Origin: Tabrizicola piscis | Lineage (GTDB): Bacteria; Pseudomonadota; Alphaproteobacteria; Rhodobacterales; Rhodobacteraceae | Length of the DNA stretch: 64,000 nt | Direction: 5' to 3' | NCBI RefSeq assembly: GCF_003940805.1 | Contig: NZ_CP034328.1 | Location: 2,214,001 to 2,278,000, forward strand | Shown: positions 39,134 through 47,454 of the stretch, one piece after another | How the letters are laid out: each line of letters starts with the position of its first letter | How positions within the stretch are numbered: the stretch's first letter is position 1 | The notes under the pieces: generated by a model | What the model was told of the DNA's origin: nothing | Database searches by the model: none | The model's input: only the letters and a program-made list of their open reading frames with translations | Made by a program: the position numbers and the translations under genes

Positions 39134-40024
39134 ATGACCATCCGTATCGGCAATGCCCCCTGTTCCTGGGGCGTGGAATTTGCAGACGATCCGCGCAACC
39201 CGCCATGGCGTCAGGTGCTGTCGGACTGCGCGGGTGCGGGCTACAAGGGGATCGAGCTTGGCCCCATCGGTTTCATGCCCGAGGACCCGGCGATCCTTGG
39301 CTCGGCCTTGGCCGAGAACGGGCTGGAGTTGATCGGCGGCGTGGTCTTCCGACCGTTCCACGATCCCGCGAAGTGGGATGAGGTCTGGGATGCCTCTATC
39401 CGTACCTGCAAGGCGCTGACCGCGCATGGGGCGAAGCATCTGGTGCTGATCGACAGCATCTCACCCCGACGCGCGCCGACTGCTGGCCGGGCCGAGGCTG
39501 CCGAACAGATGGATGCCGCCGAATGGGCCGCCTTCCGCGACAGGATCGCCGAGGTTGCCAAGCTGGGGGCTGAGGAGTACGGACTGACCGTTGGCATCCA
39601 CGCCCACGCCGCCGGGTTCATCGACTTTGAACCGGAACTTGAGAGGTTGCTGGAGGAGGTTGACGAAAAGACACTGAAGATCTGCTTTGACACCGGGCAC
39701 CATTCCTACGCGGGGTTTGATCCGGTCGCCTTCATGAAGCGGCATATCGGTCGCATCAGCTATATGCATTTCAAGGACATCGATCCGAAGGTGAAGGCTG
39801 ATGTCATCGCCAAGGGCACAGGGTTCTATGATGCCTGCGGGCAGGGCATCTTCTGCAACCTTGGCACGGGCGACGTCGATTTCCCCGCCGTGCGGCAGAT
39901 CCTGCTGGACGCCGGTTTCGAAGGCTGGTGCACGGTTGAACAGGACTGCGACCCGACGCTGGATGTCAGCCCCATCGAAGACGCGCGGAAGAACCGCGAA
40001 TACCTTTCCTCCATCGGCTTCTAA
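39134..40024 (+). CDS. IolE/MocC-like TIM-barrel isomerase/dehydratase
   Basis: The 296-residue protein is of the xylose-isomerase-like TIM-barrel superfamily. The start RIGNAPCSWGVEF and the IELGPIGFMPEDPAIL block recall IolE (inosose dehydratase) and rhizopine-catabolism MocC. Likely metal ligands appear in FDTGHHSYAGFDP, YMHFKDID and CTVEQDCDP. With IolB, IolC, IolD and the aldolase nearby it is the best candidate for the dehydration of 2-keto-myo-inositol to the dione. It sits seven bases after the first Gfo/Idh gene. Confidence 0.8.
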   Translation: MTIRIGNAPCSWGVEFADDPRNPPWRQVLSDCAGAGYKGIELGPIGFMPEDPAILGSALAENGLELIGGVVFRPFHDPAKWDEVWDASIRTCKALTAHGAKHLVLIDSISPRRAPTAGRAEAAEQMDAAEWAAFRDRIAEVAKLGAEEYGLTVGIHAHAAGFIDFEPELERLLEEVDEKTLKICFDTGHHSYAGFDPVAFMKRHIGRISYMHFKDIDPKVKADVIAKGTGFYDACGQGIFCNLGTGDVDFPAVRQILLDAGFEGWCTVEQDCDPTLDVSPIEDARKNREYLSSIGF

Positions 40025-40036
40025 GGGGCGCATATC

Positions 40037-41170
40037 ATGGCGAAACTGAACTGGGGCATGATCGGCGGCGGCGAAGGCAGCCAGATTGGCCCCGCCCACC
40101 GTCTTGGCGCGCTGGCCGACGGGCATTTCAACCTTGTCGCAGGCGCGATGGACCACCGGGCCGACGTGGGGCGGGAGTATGCGCAGCGGTTGGGCGTGGC
40201 CCCCGACCGCGCCTATGGCGACTGGCAGGAGATGCTGGCGGGGGAACGGAACCGCGCTGACCGCTGCGATCTGGTGACGGTGGCCACGCCGAACTCCACC
40301 CATTTCGAGATCACCAAGGCCTTCCTTGAGGCAGGCTTCAACGTGCTGTGCGAAAAGCCCATGACCGTGACGGTGGAGGAGGGCGAAGAGATTGTCCGCA
40401 TCGCCGCGAAGACCGGGAAGATCTGCGCGGTCAACTACTGCTACTCGGCCTATCCGATGATCCGCCAAGCCCGCGCTATGGTGCGCAATGGCGATATCGG
40501 CAAGGTCCGGCTGGTGGTGACGAACTTTAGCCACGGACACCACGGTGATGCGACCGATGCGGACAATCCGCGCGTTCGCTGGCGCTATGATCCGGCCATG
40601 GCGGGGGTGTCCGGCCAGTTTGCCGATTGCGGCATCCATGCGCTGCACATGGCCAGCTTCATCTGCGATGACGAGGTGGAAAAGCTGAGCGCCGACTTCG
40701 CCTCGACGATCCCAAGCCGCGTGCTGGAGGATGACGCGATGGTCAACTTCCGCATGTCGAAGGGCACTGTGGGGCGGCTTTGGACGTCATCGGTGGCCAT
40801 CGGGCGGCAGCATGGCTTTGACATTCAGGTGTTCGGCGAAACCGGGGGTTTCCGCTGGGCCTCGGAACAGCCGAACCAGCTGATCTATACGCCTGTCGGC
40901 GGTCGTACGCAGATCATGGAGAAGGGCGAGTCCGGGCTTTATGACGATGCCAAACGCCTGTCCCGGGTCGCAATTGCACATCCTGAGGGGTTCCCGCTGG
41001 CGGTGGCGAACATCTACTGCGATCTTGCCGATGCCATTCGCGGGACGGCCCGCGACGGTCTGCCCACTGCGGCAAGCGGCGTGCGGTCAATGGCGGCGGT
41101 GCATACGGCGGTGGCTTCGGCCAAGGCCGGTGGTGCGTGGCTGGACGCCCGCCCGCCGATGTTTCGATAG
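40037..41170 (+). CDS. Gfo/Idh/MocA family oxidoreductase (2 of 6), scyllo-inositol dehydrogenase-like
   Basis: The 377-residue dehydrogenase begins NWGMIGGGEGSQIGPAHRLGAL, the variant Rossmann start seen in IolW/IolX-like scyllo-inositol dehydrogenases. The catalytic motif is CEKPMTVTVEEGEEI, with FADCGIHALHMASFIC later. It closes the plus-strand operon opposite iolD and is followed by a set of hairpins. Interconversion of inositol isomers and inososes is the likely job. Confidence 0.82.
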   Translation: MAKLNWGMIGGGEGSQIGPAHRLGALADGHFNLVAGAMDHRADVGREYAQRLGVAPDRAYGDWQEMLAGERNRADRCDLVTVATPNSTHFEITKAFLEAGFNVLCEKPMTVTVEEGEEIVRIAAKTGKICAVNYCYSAYPMIRQARAMVRNGDIGKVRLVVTNFSHGHHGDATDADNPRVRWRYDPAMAGVSGQFADCGIHALHMASFICDDEVEKLSADFASTIPSRVLEDDAMVNFRMSKGTVGRLWTSSVAIGRQHGFDIQVFGETGGFRWASEQPNQLIYTPVGGRTQIMEKGESGLYDDAKRLSRVAIAHPEGFPLAVANIYCDLADAIRGTARDGLPTAASGVRSMAAVHTAVASAKAGGAWLDARPPMFR

Positions 41171-41171
41171 A

Positions 41172-41239
41172 CCGATTTCTTCAAAGAAATCGGGTCGGAG
41201 CCTTCAAAGGCTCCGGTCCGGAGGTTTTGAAAACTCCGG
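41172..41239. terminator. Three tandem hairpins at the convergent Gfo/Idh and lacI ends
   Basis: Hairpin 1 is a perfect 10-bp stem (41172-41181 with 41184-41193). Hairpin 2 is a perfect 9-bp stem (41196-41204 with 41207-41215). Hairpin 3 pairs 41218-41223 with 41234-41239 plus an inner TTTT/AAAA (25-28 with 30-33 of 412xx) and one bulge. The first two share the loop CA within TTCAAAG/CTTCAAAG cores. Hairpins 2 and 3 overlap the last codons of lacI, so they serve as terminators for both strands. Confidence 0.65.
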
Positions 41240-42241
41240 TTCCCCAGCCGTTGCGCGCAAGGTTCTGCGGGTGATCACCCGGCAGGGGAACAGGCGCACT
41301 TCGGGCGGGCGATCGGGAGTCTCGATCGTGGCGACGACCAGTTCGATCGCGGCGGCGATGATCTGAGCGACGGGCTGATGGATCGTCGTCAGCCCGATGT
41401 TCTGCCAGCGGGCCATTTCCATGTCGTTCAGCCCGATCAGCCCGATGTCACCCGGAACCGACAGTCCCGCCTCCTCGATGGCACTTAGCGCGCCGATGGC
41501 CAGCAGGTCATCCCCGCAGAAATAGGCTTCGGCGGGCGTGCCGGCCAGAAGGTGCTGCATCTCTGCCCGTCCAGCCTCAAAGGTGTAACCCTTGGCATAG
41601 GACTGGGTCACGACGACCCCCGGATGCCCTTGCAGCGCTCGAAGAAAGCCCGCCGCGCGGTCCTGGGTCGATGTGGCACTTTCTGGCCCGCCCAGGAAGC
41701 CAACGCGGGTATATCCGCGCTGCAGCAGTGCTTCGGCCGCCATTCGTCCGCAGGCAACGTTGTCGATCCCGACAACATGCACATCCGGCGCAATCGAGTA
41801 GCGCCCGAAGGCGTGGACGACCGGTAAACCCGCACTCTTGAACGCTTCGGAAAAGCTTGATGGCAGGGTGGAGGACGCCACGATCACCCCATCGACCGAG
41901 TATTGCCGCAGCATCCGGACGGAAGCGGCGGGATCGGTTGCATCGGTCAGGTTGACCAGAAGCGGCCGCAGACCGCGGTCCTGAAGGCCCCGGGTAAAGA
42001 GATCGAACACCTCAAGCAGCGTCGGGTTGTGGAAGTTGTTGGCGATGAGGCCGATCAGCTTTGTCCGGCCTGTCGTCAGGCTGGAAGCCAAGGCGTTGGG
42101 CGCGTAACCCAATTCGTTGGCTGCCTTTTCCACCTTTGCCCGGGTCTTCGGCGACACGGATGCGCCATCCGTGAAGGTGCGCGATACGGCAGACCGGGAC
42201 ACCCCGGCGCGGACCGCCACTTCCTTGAGTGTCACTGCCAT
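41204..42241 (-). CDS. LacI family transcriptional regulator (iol-linked)
   Basis: The 345-residue repressor has the LacI helix-turn-helix at the N-terminus (VTLKEVAVRAGVSRSAVSRTFTDGASVSPKTRAKVEKAANELGYAPN) including the hinge ALASSLTTGRTKLIG. A periplasmic-binding-protein-like ligand domain follows. The ATG at 42241 is used; a TTG two codons earlier is unlikely. An operator TTGCAACCAGTTGCAA lies 80 bases upstream and matches the iolD operator at 15 of 16 positions. This protein is therefore the likely regulator of the iol genes, with an inositol intermediate as probable inducer. Confidence 0.88.
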   Translation of the reverse strand: MAVTLKEVAVRAGVSRSAVSRTFTDGASVSPKTRAKVEKAANELGYAPNALASSLTTGRTKLIGLIANNFHNPTLLEVFDLFTRGLQDRGLRPLLVNLTDATDPAASVRMLRQYSVDGVIVASSTLPSSFSEAFKSAGLPVVHAFGRYSIAPDVHVVGIDNVACGRMAAEALLQRGYTRVGFLGGPESATSTQDRAAGFLRALQGHPGVVVTQSYAKGYTFEAGRAEMQHLLAGTPAEAYFCGDDLLAIGALSAIEEAGLSVPGDIGLIGLNDMEMARWQNIGLTTIHQPVAQIIAAAIELVVATIETPDRPPEVRLFPCRVITRRTLRATAGEPEFSKPPDRSL

Positions 42242-42320
42242 TGCCAACCTGCGAACAGTCCCGTTTCCCCGGCACTATACATGCGGCGGCACCAGAGAGA
42301 ACCTCGCCTAGGGGGATGTG

Positions 42321-42336
42321 TTGCAACCAGTTGCAA
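42321..42336. promoter_or_regulatory. LacI-type operator upstream of lacI
   Basis: TTGCAACCAGTTGCAA differs by one base from the perfect palindrome at 37956. It lies between the lacI start (42241) and the stop of the upstream minus-strand Gfo/Idh gene (42359). Autoregulation is the simple reading. Confidence 0.7.
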
Positions 42337-42358
42337 TAAGGCGCGTCGGCGGCGCGGC

Positions 42359-43477
42359 CTAGGGCCTCGCTGCGCCCGGCGCATAGGGTGCGGCTGCAAA
42401 GTCCACGGCTTTCCCGGTGATGGCGCTTTCCTGCGCGGCCATGCCAATGGCGACAGCCCACCAGCCATCCATCAGCGACACCTCAGGGCTTTGCAGCCCC
42501 GCCACAGTTCGGGCAAAGCCCTGATGCTGGTAGAAGGTCGATCCGTTGTGATCGCCAGCCGCCAGCAGCGCGGGGTCAACGGGGATGTCCAGCTCTACCG
42601 GCCCTGCAGGGTTGCGCGGGCTGACAATCACCTTCGGAACGGGGGCCTCCCCCAGATGCGCCGGCCAGAACCGCCCCGGTCCCGGCACCAGACATTCGAT
42701 CTTGCCCAAGGGCCCGACGGCGGAAATCTCCTCCTGATAGCGGCTGCCTTCGGCGAACATGCACAGTTCCAGCATCGCCCGCATGCCGCTTTGGAAATCG
42801 ACGATGACATAGGCATGGTCCCAGATGTCGGACCGCTGGCCATCGTAGATCTCGTCCAGATGGTTCACCGCCTGCCCGCCGCTGGCCATCACCCGGACCG
42901 GATCACACCCGGCAACAAGGCGCATCAGGTCGAAGAAATGGCAGCATTTCTCCACCAGTGTCCCACCCGAGTTTCGGTTGAACCGGTTCCAGTCGCCAAC
43001 CTTGGCCAGAAAGGGAAAGCGGTGTTCGCGGATCGTCAGCATCTTGATGCCGCCGGTCGCGGCCCCCGCCTCGCGCAGCAGATGGGCGACCGGGGGCATG
43101 TAGCGGTATTCCATCGCCACCCAGATCGGCGCTGGATAGGCTGCGCGCAGGGCGGCAAGGCGCGGGGCATCTGCGGGGTCGGTGAACAGGGGCTTTTCGC
43201 ACAAAATCGGTAGGGGCCGGATCGCCGCGATTTCTTCAAGCTGCGCCAAATGCAGGTAGTTCGGGCTGGTGATCAGAAGGCAGTTCACCTCCTCAACCGC
43301 CAGCACATCGGCCACCGAACTGACCATGCGCGCGCCCGGTGCCAGTGCGGCAGCGGCGGCGCGCATCCCTGCATCAGGTTCAAAGATCGCGGCGACCGAT
43401 GCGCTTTCCAGCAGCGCGATGTTGCGCAGGTGCTCTTGCCCCATCATCCCGCAGCCGATGATGCCATAACGCTGCAT
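42359..43477 (-). CDS. Gfo/Idh/MocA family oxidoreductase (3 of 6)
   Basis: The 372-residue dehydrogenase starts QRYGIIGCGMMGQEHLRNIALLE and carries the catalytic motif LCEKPLFTDP. A substrate-side block FNRNSGGTLVEKCCHFFDLMRLVAG has His in the expected position. It lies ten bases after gntR in the same direction, so it is probably expressed with that regulator and separately from the iol operon. Substrate is unknown, likely a sugar or cyclitol. Confidence 0.83.
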   Translation of the reverse strand: MQRYGIIGCGMMGQEHLRNIALLESASVAAIFEPDAGMRAAAAALAPGARMVSSVADVLAVEEVNCLLITSPNYLHLAQLEEIAAIRPLPILCEKPLFTDPADAPRLAALRAAYPAPIWVAMEYRYMPPVAHLLREAGAATGGIKMLTIREHRFPFLAKVGDWNRFNRNSGGTLVEKCCHFFDLMRLVAGCDPVRVMASGGQAVNHLDEIYDGQRSDIWDHAYVIVDFQSGMRAMLELCMFAEGSRYQEEISAVGPLGKIECLVPGPGRFWPAHLGEAPVPKVIVSPRNPAGPVELDIPVDPALLAAGDHNGSTFYQHQGFARTVAGLQSPEVSLMDGWWAVAIGMAAQESAITGKAVDFAAAPYAPGAARP

Positions 43478-43487
43478 GTGTTTCGTC

Positions 43488-44189
43488 CTATTTCAAGCGT
43501 GCGACATAGCGCACGGTTTCAGGGTCATACCAGGTGAACGAGGCTTCGACAGATTGTCCCGCCTGCGCCCAGCTGACCCGGGTGATCAGCGGCAGGGGCA
43601 CACCGGGGGCGTGGGGAAATTCTGGCGGAGCCCAGTCTGGCAACGGGCCTTGGCCGATGCTGTCCTCGGCGCGGGAGATCCACAGGCCAAGACGCTGGCG
43701 GTAGTAAAGATAAAGCGATTCCGAAAGATCGGCGGCAGTCAGGCGTTCGGCATGGGCTGCGTCCAGCCAGATCTCCTCGACCGCGGCGACCTGCCCGGAC
43801 AGGAACCGCAGGCGGCGGATGCGGTGCCCTTCGGCATGGGTGCCGAACGGGGGAAGCCGAGGGTCCTTGATGCAACGATCCACGGACAGGATGCGCGCGG
43901 TGGGAAGGCCCCCGCCTGCAACAAGCTCCAGCCGGAACAAGGCGTAGACTGATGCGGCATCCGGCTTGGCACGGATGTAGTTGCCCGATCCCTGCACCCG
44001 GTCCAGCAGGCCCTTTTCCGTCAGGGATTTCAGCGCTTGCCGTAGGGTGCCGACCGCAATCCCCAGTTCTGCCGCCATGTCGCGTTCGGGGGGCAGCCGT
44101 TCCCCGTCGATCAGCCGACCCGCCGCAATGTCGCGGATCAGAAGTTCCGCGATCTGCTGGTACAGCGGCAAGGCGCCCGGCGCATTCAT
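43488..44189 (-). CDS. GntR family regulator (HutC/UTRA type)
   Basis: The 233-residue regulator has an N-terminal winged helix (PLYQQIAELLIRDIAAGRLIDGERLPPERDMAAELGIAVGTLRQALKSL). The C-terminal UTRA ligand-binding domain includes the FLSGQVAAVEEIWLDAAHAERL segment. It is divergent from the monooxygenase-TRAP operon with 90 bases between starts, and repeated TTGATCTA words lie between. It most likely represses that operon until the imported substrate or a product appears. Confidence 0.87.
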   Translation of the reverse strand: MNAPGALPLYQQIAELLIRDIAAGRLIDGERLPPERDMAAELGIAVGTLRQALKSLTEKGLLDRVQGSGNYIRAKPDAASVYALFRLELVAGGGLPTARILSVDRCIKDPRLPPFGTHAEGHRIRRLRFLSGQVAAVEEIWLDAAHAERLTAADLSESLYLYYRQRLGLWISRAEDSIGQGPLPDWAPPEFPHAPGVPLPLITRVSWAQAGQSVEASFTWYDPETVRYVARLK

Positions 44190-44207
44190 CGAGGTGGCCC
44201 GAAAAAA

Positions 44208-44232
44208 TTGATCTAGTATTGATCTACATCAA
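44208..44232. promoter_or_regulatory. Candidate GntR operator (direct and inverted TTGAT repeats)
   Basis: TTGATCTA occurs at 44208-44215 and again at 44219-44226, eleven bases apart (one helical turn). The second copy also begins an inverted repeat TTGAT-CTAC-ATCAA (44219-44232). The site lies 19 bases beyond the gntR start and 48 bases before the chosen monooxygenase start. Confidence 0.5.
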
Positions 44233-44279
44233 AGCGGATGCTACGCAAGGGGAAATCAGCGCTGGCGGAGAAGAGAATC

Positions 44280-45437
44280 ATGACGGTCGTTCCGATCACC
44301 TCGCCCGATCTTGATGCCTGCGAAGTCAGTTGGTTTGCGGCGCTTTGTTCCGACGACTACCAGTTTCTTGGGGTGCCGGATGGCGATCTGCGGTCAAGCT
44401 GGGCGCATTGCTCCAACATCGTGAAGCGGGCCGAAGCGCGGGGGTTTCGCAACATCCTGTGCCCGTCGTCCTATCAGGTGGGGCAAGATACCCTGTCCTT
44501 CGTTGCAGGCTGCGCGCCGATCACCGACAAGATCAACTTTCTGGCGGCCATCCGCTGTGGCGAGATGCAGCCGGTGATGCTGGCCCGCACGGTGGCCACG
44601 CTGGACCATATGCTGCAAGGGCGGCTGACGTTGAACGTGATCTCATCCGACTTCCCGGGTGAGGTGGCTGACAGCGCCTATCGCTACAAGCGCAGCCATG
44701 AGGTGGTGGAGATCCTGCGTCAGGCTTGGACGCGGGAGCACATCGAATATTCGGGCGACGTCTACCAGATCAGCAAGATCACCACCGACCCCGCCCGCCC
44801 CTACCAGCAGAACGGCGGGCCGCTTTTGTACTTCGGCGGTTATTCCCCTGATGCGCTGGAGCTCTGTGGCGCGCAATGTGACGTTTACCTGATGTGGCCC
44901 GAACCGATGGAGATGCTGGCAAAGCGGATGCAGGACGTCCACGCCCGCGCCGAAGCCCACGGCCGGACGCTGGACTATGGCCTGCGCGTCCACATGATCG
45001 TCCGCGATACCGAGGCCGAGGCGCGGGACTATGCCGACCATCTGGTGTCGAAGCTGGATGACGAATATGGCAAACTGATCCGCGACCGGGCGCATGACAG
45101 TATAAGTTTGGGCGTGGCGCATCAGGCCCGGGCGCGGGAACTGGCTGACCAGTTTGGCTATATCGAGCCGCATCTGTGGACCGGGATCGGCCGGGCGCGG
45201 TCCGGCTGTGGCGCGGCGCTGGTGGGCAGCACGGATCAGGTGCTGTCAAAGATCGAGGCCTATCGCAAGATGGGCATCCGTGCGTTCATCTTCTCGGGCT
45301 ATCCGCATCTGGATGAATGCGACCATTTCGGAACGAAAGTGATGCCAGAGTTGAAGACCTGCTCCCTGCCCCATGCCTATGGCCGTGTGCCAGCAACCAC
45401 CCCCGCCACCCCCTTGGGCAGCGGAGTGCGCCGCTGA
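44280..45437 (+). CDS. SsuD/SmoC-like FMNH2-dependent monooxygenase
   Basis: The 385-residue luciferase-like (LLM) protein aligns by eye with alkanesulfonate monooxygenase SsuD along its whole length. Conserved active-site residues are R236 and H238 (YGLRVHMIVRD), W206 (YLMWPEPME), R307 (RARSGCGAALVG) and Y341 (SGYPHLDE). The SsuD Cys54 region reads SSYQVGQDTL and has no cysteine. The start at 44280 has GGAG upstream; an ATG at 44238 is weaker. Neighbouring aldo/keto reductase and flavin reductase genes recreate the SmoC-SmoB-SmoA set of the sulfo-SMO sulfoquinovose pathway. Desulfonation of a sugar or other sulfonate is a strong hypothesis. Confidence 0.82.
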   Translation: MTVVPITSPDLDACEVSWFAALCSDDYQFLGVPDGDLRSSWAHCSNIVKRAEARGFRNILCPSSYQVGQDTLSFVAGCAPITDKINFLAAIRCGEMQPVMLARTVATLDHMLQGRLTLNVISSDFPGEVADSAYRYKRSHEVVEILRQAWTREHIEYSGDVYQISKITTDPARPYQQNGGPLLYFGGYSPDALELCGAQCDVYLMWPEPMEMLAKRMQDVHARAEAHGRTLDYGLRVHMIVRDTEAEARDYADHLVSKLDDEYGKLIRDRAHDSISLGVAHQARARELADQFGYIEPHLWTGIGRARSGCGAALVGSTDQVLSKIEAYRKMGIRAFIFSGYPHLDECDHFGTKVMPELKTCSLPHAYGRVPATTPATPLGSGVRR

Positions 45438-46327
45438 TGGATCGCCTGACCCTTGGCAGCGTTGAGATTTCTCGCCTGGTCTATGGCATGTGGCGGCTGG
45501 GCGATGATCCCGACACCAGCCCTGCCCATGTGCAGGCGAAGGTCGAGGCTTGTCTGGCGCAGGGCATCACCACGATGGATCAGGCCGACATCTACGGCGG
45601 CTATGTTGCCGAGGCGATCTTTGGTGCCGCCTTGCGCGCGGCCCCCACCCTGCGCGACCAGATCGAGATCGTGACGAAATGCGATATCGTCGCCCCGGCC
45701 GGTCGCCATTCGGCGGCGCGGGTCAAGCATTATGACACCTCAGCCGCCCACATCACTGCCAGTGTCGAGGCGTCGCTGCGTGACATGGCGACGGACCGGA
45801 TCGACCTGTTGCTGATCCACCGCCCGGACCCGCTGATGGACCATCACGAAACGGGCCGGGCGCTGGATGGGCTGGTCACCTCGGGCAAGGTGCGCGCTGT
45901 TGGCGTTTCGAACTTCCGGCCTTGGGATTTCAGCCTGCTGCAATCGGCCATGACCTCGCCCCTTGTCACCAACCAGATCGAGCTTTCGCTGAACTGCCGC
46001 GCGCCCTTCACCAATGGTGATCTGGCGTTCCTGCAGGAACGGGCTATCCCACCCATGGCGTGGAGCCCGCTTGCCGGTGGCCATCTGCGCGCCGAGGCGG
46101 GGGACGGCCTTTCCGCCCGTCTGGATGCCATTGCGCGCGACGCCGGCACCGACTGGACCGCCGTTGCCGTGGCCTGGCTTCTGCATCACCCGGCGCGGGT
46201 GATACCGGTCTTGGGCACCAACACCCTGTCGCGCATCGCCAGCATCGCGGATGCCCTGCGCGTGCCGATGGACCGCCAGACCTGGTTCGAGCTTTACACA
46301 TTGGCCCAAGGGCATGAGGTGCCATGA
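45437..46327 (+). CDS. Aldo/keto reductase, SmoB/YdhF-like
   Basis: The 296-residue protein has the aldo/keto reductase tetrad D48, Y53, K81 and H128 (TMDQADIYGG, VTKCDIV, LLLIHRPDP). The cofactor-side block VGVSNFRPWDFSLLQSA also fits the YdhF-type group. Its start shares one base with the monooxygenase stop (TGATG) and its end overlaps the flavin reductase start. In the sulfo-SMO pathway an AKR (SmoB) reduces the 6-oxo-glucose released by SmoC. This gene stands where such a reductase would be expected. Confidence 0.82.
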   Translation: MDRLTLGSVEISRLVYGMWRLGDDPDTSPAHVQAKVEACLAQGITTMDQADIYGGYVAEAIFGAALRAAPTLRDQIEIVTKCDIVAPAGRHSAARVKHYDTSAAHITASVEASLRDMATDRIDLLLIHRPDPLMDHHETGRALDGLVTSGKVRAVGVSNFRPWDFSLLQSAMTSPLVTNQIELSLNCRAPFTNGDLAFLQERAIPPMAWSPLAGGHLRAEAGDGLSARLDAIARDAGTDWTAVAVAWLLHHPARVIPVLGTNTLSRIASIADALRVPMDRQTWFELYTLAQGHEVP

Positions 46328-46821
46328 TGGCGGACGGTGGAATCATTCCGAATGCCGACAACGCGCGTCTGTTCCGCGACGCGCTGGGCCGATTTGCGAC
46401 CGGGGTGACCGTCGTGACCATCATGGGGCCCGACGGGCCGATGGGATTCACCGCCAACAGCTTTTCCAGCCTGTCGCTGGACCCACCGCTTGTGCTGTGG
46501 TCGCCCGCCAGATCGTCATCCCGATTTGCGCAGTTTGCCGCTGCCGAGCATTACGCAATTCATGTCCTGGGGCAGGCGCAGACAGATTGGCCCGCCCGCT
46601 TTGCCCGGGGTGGTGCCGGGTTTGACGGTCTGGGCTGGCACCTGAACGCCGAGGGCGTTCCGGTCATGCCGGAGGCCCTGTCGCGCTTCGACTGCCGGCG
46701 GCATGCAACGCATGATGGCGGCGATCACCTGATCATCGTGGGAGAGGTCCTGCGGCTGGCCCTGGAGGAGGGCGAGCCGCTGGTTTTCGCAAAGGGAAGG
46801 TTCGGAGGCTTTACCGGCTGA
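46324..46821 (+). CDS. Flavin reductase family protein
   Basis: The 165-residue protein has the split-barrel flavin reductase pattern: FRDALGRFATGVTVVTIMGPDGPMGFTANSFSSLSLDPPLVLWSPARSS, with the final ligand loop HLIIVGEVLRLALEEGEPLVFAKGRFGGF. It would supply FMNH2 to the monooxygenase two genes upstream. The ATG overlaps the preceding stop by four bases. Confidence 0.88.
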   Translation: MMADGGIIPNADNARLFRDALGRFATGVTVVTIMGPDGPMGFTANSFSSLSLDPPLVLWSPARSSSRFAQFAAAEHYAIHVLGQAQTDWPARFARGGAGFDGLGWHLNAEGVPVMPEALSRFDCRRHATHDGGDHLIIVGEVLRLALEEGEPLVFAKGRFGGFTG

Positions 46822-46857
46822 AGCACCCCTTGGGAGAGGGGGATAAGGGAGGAACGC

Positions 46858-47454
46858 GTGACCGCACTGCTGGCGCTTTGCCACGGGTTGGGGCTTGTGA
46901 ACGGCGCGCTTCTGGCGATTGGCCGCTGGATCGGGGCTGTGTGCCTTGGGCTGATGGTTGTCGTGATCCTTGCGCAGGTCTTCTACCGCTACGCCCTGAA
47001 CAACGCCCTGCCCTGGCCCGAGGAAGCCTCGCGCTTCCTGATGATGTGGTCCACCGGCCTGATGGCCCCCACGGCGTTCCGGCGTGGGGGATTTGTCGCC
47101 ATTGACATGATCATCCGCCTGCTGCCGCGCATGGTGGCAACCGGGCTGTCGGTCTTCCTGATGGGGGTCACCATCCTTGTCCTGTGGATTGCGCTGGGCA
47201 TTGGCTGGTCCGAGGTCACAGGCATCGGCGGTCGGTTTGAAACGGATTCGCTGCGCGTTCCCGTCAGCCTTGATCTTGTGACCTGGATGAAGGTGCCGAA
47301 GTCCTGGATGATGGCGTCGATGCTGGTTGGCGTGGCGCTGCTGCTGTTGGTGGCCGTCGAACTGGCCTTGCGCAACCTCTATGCGCTTGTTCGCGGGCCA
47401 GAGGGGCTGCGCGACATTCCCGATACGGTGATGCTTGGATCGGGGGCGGAATAG
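46858..47454 (+). CDS. TRAP transporter small permease DctQ
   Basis: The 198-residue protein has four predicted membrane helices and the DctQ signatures VFYRYALNNALPWPEEASRFLMMWSTGLMAPTAFRRGGFVAIDM. A GTG at 46858 follows AGGGAGG. It forms a TRAP system with the next two genes. Its location after the monooxygenase, AKR and flavin reductase suggests it imports their substrate. Confidence 0.9.
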   Translation: MTALLALCHGLGLVNGALLAIGRWIGAVCLGLMVVVILAQVFYRYALNNALPWPEEASRFLMMWSTGLMAPTAFRRGGFVAIDMIIRLLPRMVATGLSVFLMGVTILVLWIALGIGWSEVTGIGGRFETDSLRVPVSLDLVTWMKVPKSWMMASMLVGVALLLLVAVELALRNLYALVRGPEGLRDIPDTVMLGSGAE

